A DNA stretch of 60,037 nucleotides, taken from positions 1 to 60,037 of the forward strand of contig PLKM01000035.1 in NCBI GenBank assembly GCA_003141095.1, read 5' to 3'. The translations under genes were made by a program, and so were the position numbers. Shown here in pieces: positions 36,264-46,895 of the stretch (position 1 is the stretch's first letter; each line of letters begins with the position of its first letter). Source of the DNA: Acidimicrobiaceae bacterium. GTDB taxonomy: Bacteria > Actinomycetota > Acidimicrobiia > Acidimicrobiales > RAAP-2. The notes beneath the pieces were generated by a model. That model saw only the letters and a program-made list of their open reading frames with translations, made no database searches and was not told the DNA's origin.

Positions 36264-37293
36264 TGTGAACTCCCCTTGTAAAAACTTTCTTCCCGCACAA
36301 CACGAGCATCAAGTTTGGCAAATATTTCTATGAGGTTTAGGTCACATTGCACGCGGTGTCAAATCCCCGAGGGTTGGCTTCCGCCTCACCGGGCTCGAGC
36401 GACCAAACGGCTGCCAGCCCCTGTCTCGTGCTGAGGCTGATCGGGAATGCTTTACCGTTCAAGATGGTGCGGATCAGCTCGCCCGTCACGATCACGCACG
36501 TGAAGGGCCCTGAACGCACCCGCGCTCAGGGTGCGAGAACTGGCGTACCCAAGCCTGGATTCGAAGCTCTGGGGCCTTCACGCGTCCGCCCGAGTCCCGC
36601 TGGACTCGGGCGGACATTGTGCACGGGCAAGTTCGAGGTGGACATCGGGTACGCCTCGGTGAGGGGCTTGACCGGGTCTTCCACGTCGGTGGTCGAGTTC
36701 ACACTCGATCTGCGCGCAAGGCGCAAAAAAAAAGTGGAGGTCTCGAAGAACGTCACCGTCGTCGCAACGCTTCGCAAGGGAGTCGTCGAGGCCGTCGAGG
36801 CCGCGATTGACGCCGTCGTGGGCCAACCAAGCAGTGTCGTGGCGCGAAGCGGCGTCGGCAGTTGGTGGGCAACCAGATTCCCTGTGGTTCGCAGTCTCCT
36901 CACCACTGTCGCCACTGCCTTGATCGTGCTGGCCCGTCGCTCAACCCAGCGCAAAGGGCCAATGCTCCCTTCGACGTATGGCGATAGACCATCCTCACGA
37001 CATTCACCGTCGCGGATTCTCGCACTCTGGCTCGCAGCGGCCCAAACAGCCGTCCGTTGGACGAATGCGCCTTCAAGCCTCGTGAGTTTGACTTTTTTAT
37101 CAAAGTCGTCTAAAAATCAACCAACTACGTTGACCGCAGACTGTTGCGGTGAGAACGTCGCTGGTGGTTCGTGGGCCGAATCATCTTCCTGATAGAGATT
37201 GCGATTAACCATGTTTGCTCCAATACTCATCTCCATCCCGACTGCTCAGGCGCTCGGTGCGACGCCCCATCTCGTCGGTGCAGGCGCTGCATT
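36264..37293. promoter_or_regulatory. 1-kb divergent intergenic region with degenerate sequence
   Basis: This region separates the two arms of the hydrolase locus. 36264-36350 is AT-rich and probably holds the promoter for the binding-protein operon. 36584-36615 is a perfect hairpin. 36725-36733 is a run of nine A. Long frames on both strands between 36347 and 37190 look non-native or degenerate and match nothing I recognise. The stretch 37080-37130 is AT-rich and may hold the rightward promoter. Confidence 0.5.
36584..36615. terminator. Perfect 14-bp hairpin with four-base loop
   Basis: Arms 36584-36597 and 36602-36615 are exact inverted repeats (GTCCGCCCGAGTCC and its complement) around CGCT. 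It is strongly stable, but neither strand has a following T-run. It may be a bidirectional terminator of a lost gene or a regulatory structure. Confidence 0.7.
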
Positions 37294-38427
37294 GTGAGTC
37301 ACGAACAGCCACTGCGAACGTACCCTCACGTGCGAGTCGATGGCGACGCGACCGAGCGCGGACGCGAGTACGGTCGTCAAGCACGCGCGCGCATCGAGAA
37401 GTCGATCAATGCCTACCGCGACGTCTTCAACTACTACGCGGGCTGGGACTGGTCCACCGTTCGCGAGTTCGCGGCCGGATTCGAAGCACCCATCAAGGCC
37501 TTCGGTGCAAAATATCTCGAAGAGCTGCACGCGATCGCAGAAGGAGCCGGCGTCGACGCGCTCGACATCGTGGCGATCAACGTGCGTACCGAGATCATGT
37601 ACTCGGCCAAGGCCCGCGACGCCGCCCGGTCCCTGCCCGGTGAGTGCAGCGCCTTCGCGTTGATTCCAGCCCCCGGCTCCTCCGAGCCAATGGTGCTGGG
37701 TGAGAACTGGGACTGGCTCACATTTGCCTTTGACACGCTGGTCGTGCTCGAAGCGACCCAGGACACCGGCCCCGCCTACGTCACCGTCGTCGAGGCGGGT
37801 CTGCTCGCCAAGATGGGCATGAACTCCGCGGGGCTCGGCCTCGCCACCAACGCGCTCGCGAGCGGGCGCGACGTGGGTAAACCGGGCGTGCCGTATCACG
37901 TGATGCTGCGAGCGATTCTGGACTGCGAGCGGGTCTCCGAGGCGTTCGCGTTGATTCAAGGAGCCCATCGCTCCTCGTCCGCCAACTACCTCGTCGCCCA
38001 CCGTGACGGCTCCGCGCTCGACATCGAGGCGACGCCGGGTGATTTCTCGCGCGCGCACCTGCACGAAGCGAAGGACAACGTGCTGCTGCACACGAATCAT
38101 TTCCTCTCGCCCACCTTTGACGATGTTGACGTGTCGCTCTGGGCCATGCCCGACAGTCCGGTTCGCCTCGCGCGACTACGCGCGGGCCTGAGCAATGACA
38201 AGCCCACCGTCGCCAGAGTCCGAGAGTTGCTGCGCGACCACGCCAACTACCCCTTCTCGATCTGCTGTCATCCGAATCCGACCGACGACCCGATTGATCA
38301 AGGCGCCACGATTGCCTCGGTCCTGATGAACCTCGAAAATGACACCATGTGGTTGGCGGACGGTCTACCCTGTGCAATGCCGTATCGGGAACTCAACTTC
38401 CAAGAACTGTTCGAGGGCTCACGTTGA
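37294..38427 (+). CDS. C45-family Ntn amide hydrolase (acyltransferase/carcinine-hydrolase-like)
   Basis: A 377-residue N-terminal-nucleophile hydrolase of peptidase family C45, whose members include penicillin acyl-CoA acyltransferase and carcinine/beta-alanyl hydrolases. The self-cleavage/nucleophile site is GEC118, followed by an ENWDW motif at about 137-141. The mature enzyme would begin at Cys118 after autoprocessing. It acts on linear amides. The GTG at 37294 is a tentative start with a weak ribosome site. An upstream ATG at 37171 would add 41 unrelated residues. It leads the rightward arm, 63 bp before the transporter genes. Confidence 0.85.
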   Translation: MSHEQPLRTYPHVRVDGDATERGREYGRQARARIEKSINAYRDVFNYYAGWDWSTVREFAAGFEAPIKAFGAKYLEELHAIAEGAGVDALDIVAINVRTEIMYSAKARDAARSLPGECSAFALIPAPGSSEPMVLGENWDWLTFAFDTLVVLEATQDTGPAYVTVVEAGLLAKMGMNSAGLGLATNALASGRDVGKPGVPYHVMLRAILDCERVSEAFALIQGAHRSSSANYLVAHRDGSALDIEATPGDFSRAHLHEAKDNVLLHTNHFLSPTFDDVDVSLWAMPDSPVRLARLRAGLSNDKPTVARVRELLRDHANYPFSICCHPNPTDDPIDQGATIASVLMNLENDTMWLADGLPCAMPYRELNFQELFEGSR

Positions 38428-38490
38428 GCACGGTCACGACGCCCCGCACCGGCGCAGCGGCCACTTTGGCGCGCGAGTACTAGCCACCTC

Positions 38491-39438
38491 ATGAGCCGCT
38501 ATCTCCTGCGACAACTGCTCGGCATGATCGTGCTGCTGCTCGTCACGAGTTTCGTCATCTACGCCAGCCTGTTCCTCGCGCCGGGCAGCCCGGACGCGCT
38601 GCTCTTCGGCGCGCACACCGTGTCACCCGCACTTCGCGCCGCCGTCAACCGCCAGTATCACCTCAACGATCCTTTCCTCCAGCAGTACTGGTACTGGCTC
38701 GTCAACGTGCTGCACGGAAACTTCGGCACCTCGATCACCTACCGCACCCCGGTGGCGCTGCGCCTAAGCGCTGCGGCGCCCGTGACGGCGTTCCTCGTCA
38801 TCTACTCGGCGATACTCATCATCGTGTCGGGCGTCGCCCTCGGCGTGCTGTCCGCGCTTCGACCGGGCAAGCTCGACACGTTGATCATGACCGCGACGAA
38901 CATCGGTACCGCGGTGCCCACCTTCGTCGCCGGCTTGATCCTGCTCGCGATCTTCGGCGTGAAGCTGAACTGGTTCCCGGTCTACGGGGCCGGTGCCGGG
39001 TTCTTCGATCGATTGCGCCATCTCACCTTGCCCGCGGTCGCCCTCGCTTTCTGGGCCGTGGCGTACCTGACGCGAGTGACGCGAACCAGCATGCGTGAAG
39101 AACTGCAGGGCGACCCGGTGATGACCGCTCGGTCACGGGGCCTGAGCCGACGCGTTGTCGTCCAGCGCCACGCGTTTCGCAACGCGCTCATCCCCATCGT
39201 CACCGTTGCGGGCCTCCAGGTGGCGGGCCTCATCGCGGGCACCGTGATCGTCGAGCAGGTCTTCGGACTGAACGGCCTCGGCGAGTTGCTGCTCACGTCC
39301 GTGCAGGACAAGGACTTCGCCACCGTCCAAGCGGTGTCGCTCATTCTCGTCGCCGCTTTCATCGTCGTGAACACCCTCGTGGACATCACCTACACGATGC
39401 TCGACCCGCGGATCCGACTCGGGGCGAACCAGTCATGA
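38491..39438 (+). CDS. Oligopeptide-type ABC transporter permease 1 (DppB/OppB)
   Basis: A 315-residue inner-membrane subunit with six hydrophobic segments. It has the DppB-type N-terminus (RYLLRQLLGMIVLLLVTSFVIYASLFLAPGSP), the conserved NDPFLQQYWYWL stretch and the C-terminal LDPRIRLG. The ATPase-coupling EAA loop lies around TARSRGLSRRVVVQRHAFRNALIPIVT. It overlaps the next permease gene by four bases (ATGA). It partners the second permease and the two ATPases and, presumably, the divergent binding protein. Confidence 0.94.
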   Translation: MSRYLLRQLLGMIVLLLVTSFVIYASLFLAPGSPDALLFGAHTVSPALRAAVNRQYHLNDPFLQQYWYWLVNVLHGNFGTSITYRTPVALRLSAAAPVTAFLVIYSAILIIVSGVALGVLSALRPGKLDTLIMTATNIGTAVPTFVAGLILLAIFGVKLNWFPVYGAGAGFFDRLRHLTLPAVALAFWAVAYLTRVTRTSMREELQGDPVMTARSRGLSRRVVVQRHAFRNALIPIVTVAGLQVAGLIAGTVIVEQVFGLNGLGELLLTSVQDKDFATVQAVSLILVAAFIVVNTLVDITYTMLDPRIRLGANQS

Positions 39439-40297
39439 GCATCCTCTCCAACCTCATCGCACACGAGGACCGTCATCTGCTGCGCCGGATCCACGACCGC
39501 ATCGGCACGGGTGGAATGGTCGCCGCCGGTTTCATGCTGCTCCTCATCGTCGCCGCGATTCTGGCCCCATGGATATCGCCCACTTCGCCCAACGCCATTG
39601 ACCTCTTGAACGTGTCGAGCGGCTCGTCGTGGACGCACCCGCTCGGAACGGACAACCTCGGTCGCGACATCCTCTCGCGCCTGCTGTGGGGAGCGCGGCC
39701 GAGCCTGCTCGGTCCGACGCTCGTCATATCGGTGGCGACGATCATCGCCGTGCCCCTGGCGGCGCTCGCCGGTTGGTCGGGCGGCGTCGTCGACCAGATA
39801 GTGAGCCGATTCCTCGACCTGGTCTTCGCCTTCCCCGGCATCCTCTTGGCCATCCTGGCGGTCACCCTCTACGGGCCCGGTCTGTACCCCTGCTCGATGG
39901 CACTCGCCCTGTCGTACATGCCGTGGATAGCGCGCGTCACGCGTTCTGAGATCCTGCGCGAACGTAACAAGCCCTATGTCAAGGCGCTCGAAGTCCAGGG
40001 GCTCTCCGGTTTCGCCATCTGCGTGCGCCACCTCATTCCCAACGTCTCGGCGACAATCTGGTCGCAGGTGACGATCTCCTTCGGCTACGCCCTCATCGAC
40101 CTCGCGGCCCTCTCGTTCCTCGGGCTCAACATCCTGCCCCCCGGCGCGGACTGGGGTGTGATGACCAACAACGAGAACGCCATCCTGCAGGGTGATTTCA
40201 GCCAAGTCCTCTACCCGTGTCTCTTGATCATTCTCTGCGTCACTTCGGTCACCTACGTGGGCAAGCGCCTTTCCGACGAGAACACGAGGCTGCTCAA

Positions 40298-40301
<4 letters not shown>
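39435..40301 (+). CDS. Oligopeptide-type ABC transporter permease 2 (DppC/OppC)
   Basis: A 288-residue second membrane subunit. It has the DppC-type pattern with LGTDNLGRDILSRLLWGARPSL near residues 71-92, an EAA loop around ALEVQGLSGFAICVRHLIPNV, and the usual DWGVMTNNE ending segment. The stop overlaps the GTG start of the first ATPase, so all four transporter genes are coupled. Confidence 0.94.
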
Positions 40302-41309
<1,008 letters not shown>

Positions 41310-41317
<8 letters not shown>

Positions 41318-42182
41318 CTCCACACCCAGCGTGCCAGCAGCCCAGAAGTCCCGTCACCTCGATGGTCTCGCCGTCGAAGTGAAGGGACTGCGCAAGGTCT
41401 TTCGCGTGAGCGGGGGTTCCGGTGGACGACGTCACCATCTCTTCGTCGCCGTCGAGGACGCCAGCTTCTCACTCGAGCAGGGCCATTCGCTCGGTATCGT
41501 GGGCGAGTCCGGATCCGGCAAGACCACCATCGCCCGGATGCTCGTCGGCATCGAACCGGCGAGCGGCGGTACCATCATCGTGGCCGGTCGTGACCGGTCC
41601 GCGTCGACGAAGCGCACCGCCGAGCGCCGCCGGCGCGGCAGCGAGATGCAGATCGTCTTCCAAGACCCCTACACCTCGCTCGATCCCCGCCAGAGCATCA
41701 ACGGCTGCATCAACGAGGTCCTGAAGCTGCACCTCACGATGACCGAGTCCGAACGGCGCCAACGAATCATCGAGCTGCTCGACCAGGTCGGGCTCACGGA
41801 GCGACAGGGGCTTGTCCTGCCGAAGAATCTTTCGGGTGGCCAGCGCCAGCGCGTGGCGATTGCTCGCGCCCTCGCCGCCGAGCCGGCCGTCTTGGTGCTC
41901 GATGAAGCAGTCTCGGCGTTGGACGTCTCGATCCAGGCGCAGATCATCAATCTGCTGAATGACATTCGTGAGCGGACCAACATGGCCTTCATTTTCATCA
42001 GCCACAACCTCGCCGTTGTTCGCCAGGTCACCGATCAGACGCTCGTGCTCAAGAAGGGCGTCGTCGTCGAACAGGGCGCCACTGAGAAGATCCTCGACGC
42101 GCCCGAAGACGACTACACCAAGCTGCTGCTGGCCTCGGTGCCCGAGCCGGGCTGGAAGCCGCGGCGCGTCAGCGTTGACTGA
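41310..42182 (+). CDS. Oligopeptide-type ABC transporter ATPase 2 (DppF)
   Basis: A 290-residue second ATPase. Walker A is GESGSGKTT, the signature LSGGQRQR, Walker B VLVLDEAVSALD and the H-loop FISHNLAVV. DEAVSALD replaces the common DEPTSALD, as in many DppF proteins. It starts with a GTG overlapping the end of the first ATPase, with GAAGGTGG before it. It lacks the extra C-terminal cysteine domain seen in ATPase 1. A 42-bp gap leads to the first amidase. Confidence 0.93.
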
Positions 42183-42224
42183 GCAACACCGAGAGAAGTC
42201 TGAGGATTCAACCATGGGGGAACA

Positions 42225-43688
42225 ATGAGCGAGCTTCACTACCTTTCCGCCGCGCAAGTGCTGGAGCGCTTTCGCAACAGAACCTTGTCACCCGTCGAGT
42301 ATCTGGACGCGCTCGAAGAGCGCGTCGACGAAACCGAGCCCTTCATCAACGCCGTCGCCGAGAGGCTCTTCGATGAGGCGCGCGTCGCGGCGAAAACCGC
42401 CGAAGCGCTCTACGCGTCGCGCCCGGGTGAGGTGCGCACGCTCGAGGGACTTCCCGTCGCCGCCAAGGCCGAGCACCCCATCAAGGGAAAACTCTTCACC
42501 GACGGATCGCTCGCATTCAAGGACCGCACTGCTGAGGTCACGCACCCCATCATCGAGCGCATCGTTGACGCTGGCGGCATCATCCACCAGCGCACCACCA
42601 CCCCCGAGTTCAGTTGCGCCCCCTTTACGCATTCGAACCTCTGGGGCGTAACTCGAAACCCCTGGAATCTCGCCTTCAGCCCCGGCGGGTCGTCCGGCGG
42701 ATCCGCGGCGGCGCTGGCGGCGGGGACGACCCCGCTCGCCACCGGCTCGGACATCGGCGGGTCGATTCGTATTCCCGCGTCGTTCACCGGTGTCGTTGGC
42801 TACAAGCCCCCGTACGGACGGGTGCCGTCCATGGCTCCCTACAATCTCGACACCTTCTGCCACGACGGGCCCTTGGCGCGCACGGTCGCGGACTGCGCGT
42901 TGTTGCAGAACGTCATCGTGGGACCGCACGCGCTCGACGTCGTGTCCCTGCGACCCAAGGTGACCATCCCCTCCTCCTTCGAAGGGCTCGAAGGAATGCG
43001 CGTCGCCTACTGCGTCAACTTAGGGAACTGGTACGTGGACCCCGAGGTGGAAGCCAACACACGTGGCGTCACCGACGCGCTGCGCGCTGGTGGCGCGATC
43101 GTCGAGGAAGTCGCGCTGGACCTTCGCCGAGAGGACGTCGCACGCGCCGCGGAAATCCACTTCAGCGCGATCTTCGGGTCAATCGTGGGCCATATCGACG
43201 ACGAGTTCGCCGAGTTGCTGACCCCCTACGCGCGCAAGTTCGCCGCCATGGGTCGACGGTACTCCGAGCCCGGCCTCTTTCTCGAGGGACTTGAGCTGGA
43301 GGCGGGCGTCTACAACGTCGTCGGACCGCTGCTCGAGCGCTACGACGCGCTGATCTGTCCCACCTCGGGCATCCCTTCACTGCTCGCGGGCGACGACTAC
43401 GTCGACCTGAGCCGCAGTCTCGACGATCTGGGCGTCGAGATCGATCCAATCCACGACACGATCATGACCATCGCCTTCAACATCCTGAGCCGCTGCCCGG
43501 TGCTCGCGGTGCCGTCGGGTTGGGCCTCGAACGAGGTACCCACCGGCGTACAGATCGTGGGCCGGACCTACGACGACGCGACGGTCTTTCGAATCGGCAC
43601 GGCGCTCGAGGCGATCCGTCCCTGGGGCTACCAGCACGGACGCTTCCCCCGGTTCCTCGACGCGAACGCCGCGCCCGAGGTGGGGTGA
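42225..43688 (+). CDS. Amidase-signature hydrolase 1
   Basis: A 487-residue Ser-cisSer-Lys amidase. Lys81 is in LPVAAKAEHPIKG, the cis-Ser is S156 in GGSSGGS and the nucleophile is S180 in DIGGSIRIPAS. Family members include aryl-acylamidases, NylA (cyclic-dimer hydrolase), GatA and urea-amidolyase-related enzymes; the regions that separate these cannot be assigned here. GGGGGAAC is the ribosome site. It is followed directly by a second amidase with overlap, and it is immediately downstream of the importer, so it probably acts on the imported amide. Confidence 0.9.
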   Translation: MSELHYLSAAQVLERFRNRTLSPVEYLDALEERVDETEPFINAVAERLFDEARVAAKTAEALYASRPGEVRTLEGLPVAAKAEHPIKGKLFTDGSLAFKDRTAEVTHPIIERIVDAGGIIHQRTTTPEFSCAPFTHSNLWGVTRNPWNLAFSPGGSSGGSAAALAAGTTPLATGSDIGGSIRIPASFTGVVGYKPPYGRVPSMAPYNLDTFCHDGPLARTVADCALLQNVIVGPHALDVVSLRPKVTIPSSFEGLEGMRVAYCVNLGNWYVDPEVEANTRGVTDALRAGGAIVEEVALDLRREDVARAAEIHFSAIFGSIVGHIDDEFAELLTPYARKFAAMGRRYSEPGLFLEGLELEAGVYNVVGPLLERYDALICPTSGIPSLLAGDDYVDLSRSLDDLGVEIDPIHDTIMTIAFNILSRCPVLAVPSGWASNEVPTGVQIVGRTYDDATVFRIGTALEAIRPWGYQHGRFPRFLDANAAPEVG

Positions 43689-45163
43689 GCGACGCCACGC
43701 TGCACCAGTTGAGCGCCACGCGCCTCGCCCGCCTGCTGGCGACCCGACAGGTATCGGCGCTCGAAGTGGTCACTGATCACTTGGCCCAGATCGAAGCCAC
43801 GAACCCGCTGGTGAACGCCATCGTGACGTTGGACGCGGAGCGGGCGCTCGCGAGCGCGGCGTGGTGCGACGACGTGATCGTGAAGTCCGGACCGGTAGGG
43901 CCGCTGCACGGACTGCCAATCGCACACAAGGACCTGCAGGACACCGCCGGGTTGCGCACGACGTACGGCTCGTCGATCTACAAGGACCACGTCCCCTCGC
44001 GCGACTCGCTCTTGGTGGAGCGCACGAGAGAGGCGGGCGCGATCTGCGTGGGCAAGACCAACACGCCCGAGTTCGGCACGGGTTCGCACACCTACAACGC
44101 GGTCTTTGGCGTCACCAGAAACCCTTGGTCGACGGATCACTCGGCCGGAGGGAGCAGCGGCGGAGCCGCCGCAGCGCTCGCCGCGCGGATGGTGCCGCTC
44201 TGTGACGGTTCTGACATGGGTGGTTCCCTGAGGAACCCCGCGAGCTTCTGCAACGTCGTGGGACTGCGCCCGAGCGCGGGACTCGTGCCGTCGTGGCCCG
44301 TCACCGACGGCTGGTTCACGCTGGCCGTGGATGGACCAATGGCGCGCAGCGTGCGCGACGCCGCGCTGCTGCTGTCGGTCATCGGGGGCCACGATCCGCG
44401 AAGTCCCATCGCGTGGCCCGGATCCGCGGAGCGCTTTCGCGGATCCCTCGAGACCGACGTACGCGCCCGGCGTATCGCATGGTGTCCGACCCCCGCAGGA
44501 GTGCCGGTGGACCCGCGCGTGCGCGACGTGCTGGACGCCAAGGCGCGCGCCGCCTTCGAGTCGTTGGGGGTGGAGCTCGTCGACGAACAACCAGACCTTG
44601 ATGGCGCGGAGGAGTCGTTCCTCGTGCTGCGGGCGTGGCATTACGCGATGAGCCTCGGCGACGACTACCGGCACCATCGCAAGGAACTCAACGACGACGT
44701 CGCGTGGAACATCGAATCGGGGCTTCGCCTTCGCGTCGAGCAGATCACCGAGGCGATTGAAATCCGCACGGCCCTCTACGAGCGCGTCGCGACCTTCATG
44801 CAGCGCGTGGACGCGCTCGCCATGCCCGTCAGCCAAGTGCCGCCATTCCCTGCGGAGGAGCGTTGGGTCACGAGCATCAACGGCGAGCCCCAGCGCACCT
44901 ATCTCGACTGGATGCGTTCGTGCTATCTGGTGAGCGCCACCGGCTTGCCCTCGATCTCGGTGCCGGCGGGCTTCACCGACGAGGGGCTGCCGGTCGGACT
45001 GCAACTCGTGGGCCAACCCTGCGGCGACTTCGCGTTGCTGGAACTCGCGCACGCCGCCGAGCTCACCATGGGCGCGAGTGCGCTGTGTCCTCCACTGGCC
45101 CTCACCACTCACGAGCCTCGACGCCCGCACGTAGAGTTGAGCGATGCCCGTCCACGTCAATGA
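43685..45163 (+). CDS. Amidase-signature hydrolase 2
   Basis: A 492-residue enzyme of the same family but diverged from its neighbour. Lys82 is in LPIAHKDLQDTAG, the cis-Ser is S157 in GGSSGG and the nucleophile is S181 in DMGGSLRNPAS. The GTG at 43685 overlaps the previous stop (GTGA). LHGLPIAHKD and VGKTNTPEFG place it near amidases of small or cyclic amides. Two different amidases in tandem suggest consecutive cuts or different chain lengths. A 40-residue ORF begins inside its last codons. Confidence 0.9.
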   Translation: MSDATLHQLSATRLARLLATRQVSALEVVTDHLAQIEATNPLVNAIVTLDAERALASAAWCDDVIVKSGPVGPLHGLPIAHKDLQDTAGLRTTYGSSIYKDHVPSRDSLLVERTREAGAICVGKTNTPEFGTGSHTYNAVFGVTRNPWSTDHSAGGSSGGAAAALAARMVPLCDGSDMGGSLRNPASFCNVVGLRPSAGLVPSWPVTDGWFTLAVDGPMARSVRDAALLLSVIGGHDPRSPIAWPGSAERFRGSLETDVRARRIAWCPTPAGVPVDPRVRDVLDAKARAAFESLGVELVDEQPDLDGAEESFLVLRAWHYAMSLGDDYRHHRKELNDDVAWNIESGLRLRVEQITEAIEIRTALYERVATFMQRVDALAMPVSQVPPFPAEERWVTSINGEPQRTYLDWMRSCYLVSATGLPSISVPAGFTDEGLPVGLQLVGQPCGDFALLELAHAAELTMGASALCPPLALTTHEPRRPHVELSDARPRQ

Positions 45164-45266
45164 AGAGTATGTGCTCGCTGCGGGCGACACGACGCCGATG
45201 ACGGCCGACGTCGATCGTTATTCCGAGGTCGATGCTGGCGCCGTTCCGAAGCTGGTCGGACGATGA
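45144..45266 (+). CDS. 40-residue coupled ORF, possible remnant of a CocE/S15-type hydrolase start
   Basis: An ATG at 45144, inside the end of amidase 2, opens a 40-codon frame ending in TGA at 45264-45266, overlapping the ATG of the next SDR (ATGA). The peptide begins MPVHVNEEYVLAAGDTTPMTADVDRY. Its central ...TPMTADVDRY part recalls the N-terminus of CocE/S15 acyl hydrolases (family pattern G..L.ADVYRP). It may therefore be a truncated gene kept as a coupling bridge, or a true small protein. The similarity is weak and from memory. Confidence 0.45.
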   Translation: MPVHVNEEYVLAAGDTTPMTADVDRYSEVDAGAVPKLVGR

Positions 45267-46045
45267 GTTCAGCGTTTGATCTGACCGGCCGCACGGCACT
45301 GGTGACCGGCGCGGGCAGCCCCACCGGTATCGGTTTCGCGACCGCTCGGCTGCTCGCCGCGATGGGTGCGTCGGTGGTGATCTCCTCGACCACAGACCGG
45401 ATTCACGATCGGGTTCGTGAACTGCGTGCGGACGGCGCCGAGGCGACGGGCGTCCCCGGTGATCTCACCGATCCGGCGACGGCACCACAATTGGTCGCGG
45501 CCGCCATCGAGCGCTGGGGGCGACTTGACGTGGTGGTGCAGAACGCGGGCATGACATCGGTCTCCGAGCCCCAACTCGAGTCCGGGGCCATCGAAATAAT
45601 GGACTACGCACTGTGGCGGGCGAGTCTGTCGCGCAATCTCGACACCACGTTCCTGATGGCCAAGGCTTGCCTGCCGGTGATGTCGGCCGCGGGTTGGGGT
45701 CGCCTGGTGTTGGTGTCGAGTGTGTCGGGCCCGGTAATGGCCATGCGAGGTGAACCTGCCTACGCTGCAGCAAAGTCCGGCATGGTCGGCCTGGCCCGAG
45801 CACTGGCCATCGATTCGGCCCCGCACGGCGTTACGGTGAACGCGGTCGCGCCCGGCTGGATCGAGACCGGTTCACAGACTCCCCACGAATACGAGCAGGG
45901 ACGGGCGACGCCGATGGGTCGTAGCGCGCAGCCCGAAGAAGTCGCGGCCACCATCTGCTGGCTCGCCTCACCTGGGGCGTCCTACGTGACCGGGCAGTGT
46001 CTCGTCGTTGACGGCGGTAACTCGATCGCCGAGGAACGGGCATGA
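45263..46045 (+). CDS. SDR-family oxidoreductase 1
   Basis: A 260-residue classical short-chain dehydrogenase. The cofactor motif is TGAGSPTGIG (near residues 15-25), with NAG in the middle, Ser in VLVSSVSG, YAAAKSG (YxxxK) and the C-terminal VVDGGNS. The unusual insertion in the glycine motif (GAGSPTGIG) is seen in several fabG-like SDRs. It follows the 40-residue ORF by overlap and overlaps SDR 2. It likely oxidises or reduces a hydroxy/oxo intermediate. Confidence 0.9.
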   Translation: MSSAFDLTGRTALVTGAGSPTGIGFATARLLAAMGASVVISSTTDRIHDRVRELRADGAEATGVPGDLTDPATAPQLVAAAIERWGRLDVVVQNAGMTSVSEPQLESGAIEIMDYALWRASLSRNLDTTFLMAKACLPVMSAAGWGRLVLVSSVSGPVMAMRGEPAYAAAKSGMVGLARALAIDSAPHGVTVNAVAPGWIETGSQTPHEYEQGRATPMGRSAQPEEVAATICWLASPGASYVTGQCLVVDGGNSIAEERA

Positions 46046-46791
46046 CCGACGAGGCAGTCCCGGTCGTGCTGGTGACGGGTGCAGCTGGCGGTATCGGTGC
46101 CGCTGTCGTGCGCCGCTTCGCCACGGGTGGCTGGCGCGTCGTGGCTACGGACCTGACGGCTCCCGTCGGGCCCGACATCGAGCACGCGATCGACGCGGAC
46201 CTGACCAGCGTCGCGGAGTGTCGACGTCTCGTCGCCGAGGCCGTGGCCGCCGCAGGTCGTCTGGACTGCCTCGTTAACTCGGCCGGGGTGTGGACGGAAG
46301 GTCCGGTTGAGTTGACGGAGGAGGAGGCCTACGACCTCTGCCTCGACGTGAACCTCAAGGGGCTCTTCTTCACGACCGCCGCGGCCATCCCGCACCTGAT
46401 CACCACGTCCGGTTGCATCGTCAATCTGTCCAGTGACGCCGGGCTGCACGGCAACACTGGGGCCGCGGTGTACTGCGCCAGCAAGGGCGCGGTGTCCAAC
46501 CTCACCCGAGCACTCGCCCTGGAACTTGCGCCCCGACGGGTCCGCGTCAACGCGGTCTGCCCGGCTGACGTGGACACGCCCATGCTGGCCGGTCAGGCTC
46601 GCAATTTCGGCGGCGATGATCCTGGTGCCTACCTGGCAGATCTGCTCGCGCTCTACCCCCAGGGGGACGCCGCCAGATTTGTGCAGCCCGCCGAGGTGGC
46701 CGAACTCATTTGGTACCTCGCCCAGCGCCATGCGGCGCCCATCACGGGAGCGAACCTGTCGATCGACTTCGGACTGACCGCGGGAAGTTGA
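46042..46791 (+). CDS. SDR-family oxidoreductase 2
   Basis: A 249-residue classical SDR. TGAAGGIGAA binds the cofactor, NSAG is in the middle, YCASKGA (YxxxK) is the active site and SIDFGLTAGS closes the chain. It overlaps SDR 1 by ATGA, marking the end of a continuous rightward operon starting at the C45 hydrolase gene. The two SDRs differ in sequence and may act in sequence on alcohol or ketone products. The gene converges on an EamA exporter. Confidence 0.9.
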   Translation: MTDEAVPVVLVTGAAGGIGAAVVRRFATGGWRVVATDLTAPVGPDIEHAIDADLTSVAECRRLVAEAVAAAGRLDCLVNSAGVWTEGPVELTEEEAYDLCLDVNLKGLFFTTAAAIPHLITTSGCIVNLSSDAGLHGNTGAAVYCASKGAVSNLTRALALELAPRRVRVNAVCPADVDTPMLAGQARNFGGDDPGAYLADLLALYPQGDAARFVQPAEVAELIWYLAQRHAAPITGANLSIDFGLTAGS

Positions 46792-46895
46792 GGAAGGCGA
46801 CCACCCGCGTCCAGCCGGACCATCGACCGGTCCCTCAGTACAACCTCTTGAGGTCGCTCCCCTTGCGAGAGACCGAACTGGCTCGCTCGTTGCCA

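Noticed and set aside
36347..37192. 281-codon plus-strand frame between the two operons
   Set aside because: It crosses a perfect hairpin and a nine-A run and has no family pattern. The opposite strand is also open, so this is more likely degenerate DNA.
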